A DNA stretch of 5,133 nt from an uncultured Oscillospiraceae bacterium. GTDB taxonomy: Bacteria; Bacillota; Clostridia; Oscillospirales; Acutalibacteraceae. Below are positions 5,086 through 5,133 of the stretch, one piece after another. How positions within the stretch are numbered: position 1 is the stretch's first letter; the number at the start of each line of letters is the position of its first letter. The translations under genes and the position numbers were made by a program. A model generated the notes under the pieces. It saw only the letters and a program-made list of their open reading frames with translations, did no database searches and was not told where the DNA came from. Location of the stretch: contig URYV01000115.1 in NCBI GenBank assembly GCA_900552285.1, forward strand, positions 1 through 5,133, in the 5' to 3' direction.

Positions 5086-5133
5086 TCCACGCCACCCTCG
5101 CGGGTGGCGACCCTCCGGGCTTGCGCTAAATGA
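5086..5133. repeat. GC-rich tail with perfect 8-bp hairpin, possible interspersed repeat
   Basis: CGCCACCC (5090-5097) and GGGTGGCG (5102-5109) form a perfect stem around TCGC. The remaining bases to the end are GC-rich and fit no gene. Sel1 coding sequence stops exactly at its edge (TAG 5083-5085). There is no T run for a terminator. A GC-rich palindromic interspersed repeat, of the kind that breaks assemblies, would explain why the sequence ends here, but a second copy is not present in the window to prove it. Confidence 0.4.

Noticed and set aside
4414..5133. 239-codon plus-strand open frame running to the window end
   Set aside because: It crosses the Obg-Sel1 junction and the hairpin tail without any family match and is antisense to clear Obg and Sel1 coding sequence.

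Overview
The core of this window (roughly 160 to 4,767) looks like chromosome of a gut- or rumen-type Clostridia, probably Oscillospirales/Ruminococcaceae-like. The reasons are a secreted protein with a type I dockerin, a Gram-positive Mini-III RNase beside an Obg GTPase, consensus AGGAG ribosome binding sites and mid-to-high GC. This placement is inferred from gene families, not from a database search. All core genes lie on the minus strand.

Reading the minus strand from high to low coordinates: a truncated obg GTPase gene (stop at 3715) is followed after 13 nt by mrnC (Mini-ribonuclease III, 3312-3701), and after 5 nt by a ten-helix EamA/DMT-type transporter (2371-3306). The three look like one transcription unit ending at an intrinsic terminator (2314-2348). 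Obg acts in 50S assembly and Mini-III matures 23S rRNA, so these two are functionally linked; the transporter's substrate is unknown. A separate gene follows (365-2245). It encodes a secreted carbohydrate-binding beta-helix protein of the Cthe_2159 type with a C-terminal dockerin, a likely non-catalytic, polysaccharide-binding part of a cellulosome-like surface complex. It ends at a strong intrinsic terminator (284-328). Beyond that, a promoter-like site and a good ribosome binding site introduce a 21-codon hydrophobic ORF (155-220), which looks like the start of a gene cut off by a junction.

Both ends of the window are foreign to the core. The first ~157 bases read, on the plus strand, as a fragment of a SusC/RagA TonB-dependent receptor, a Bacteroidota outer-membrane family out of place beside Clostridia genes. 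At the other end, the first ~75 residues of Obg are missing and replaced in frame by Sel1 repeats of visibly higher GC; the switch falls in an E-N-G-Q-G stretch that both families can carry. The Sel1 fragment is itself broken at a TAG (5083-5085), next to a GC-rich tail with a perfect 8-bp hairpin.

The simplest reading is a metagenomic contig with chimeric joins at both ends around a genuine ~4.6 kb core. I see no convincing new defence or mobile system. The most interesting biology is the dockerin-tagged carbohydrate-binding beta-helix protein; the most important caution is that the Sel1-Obg fusion and the SusC neighbour should not be taken as real without read-level support.
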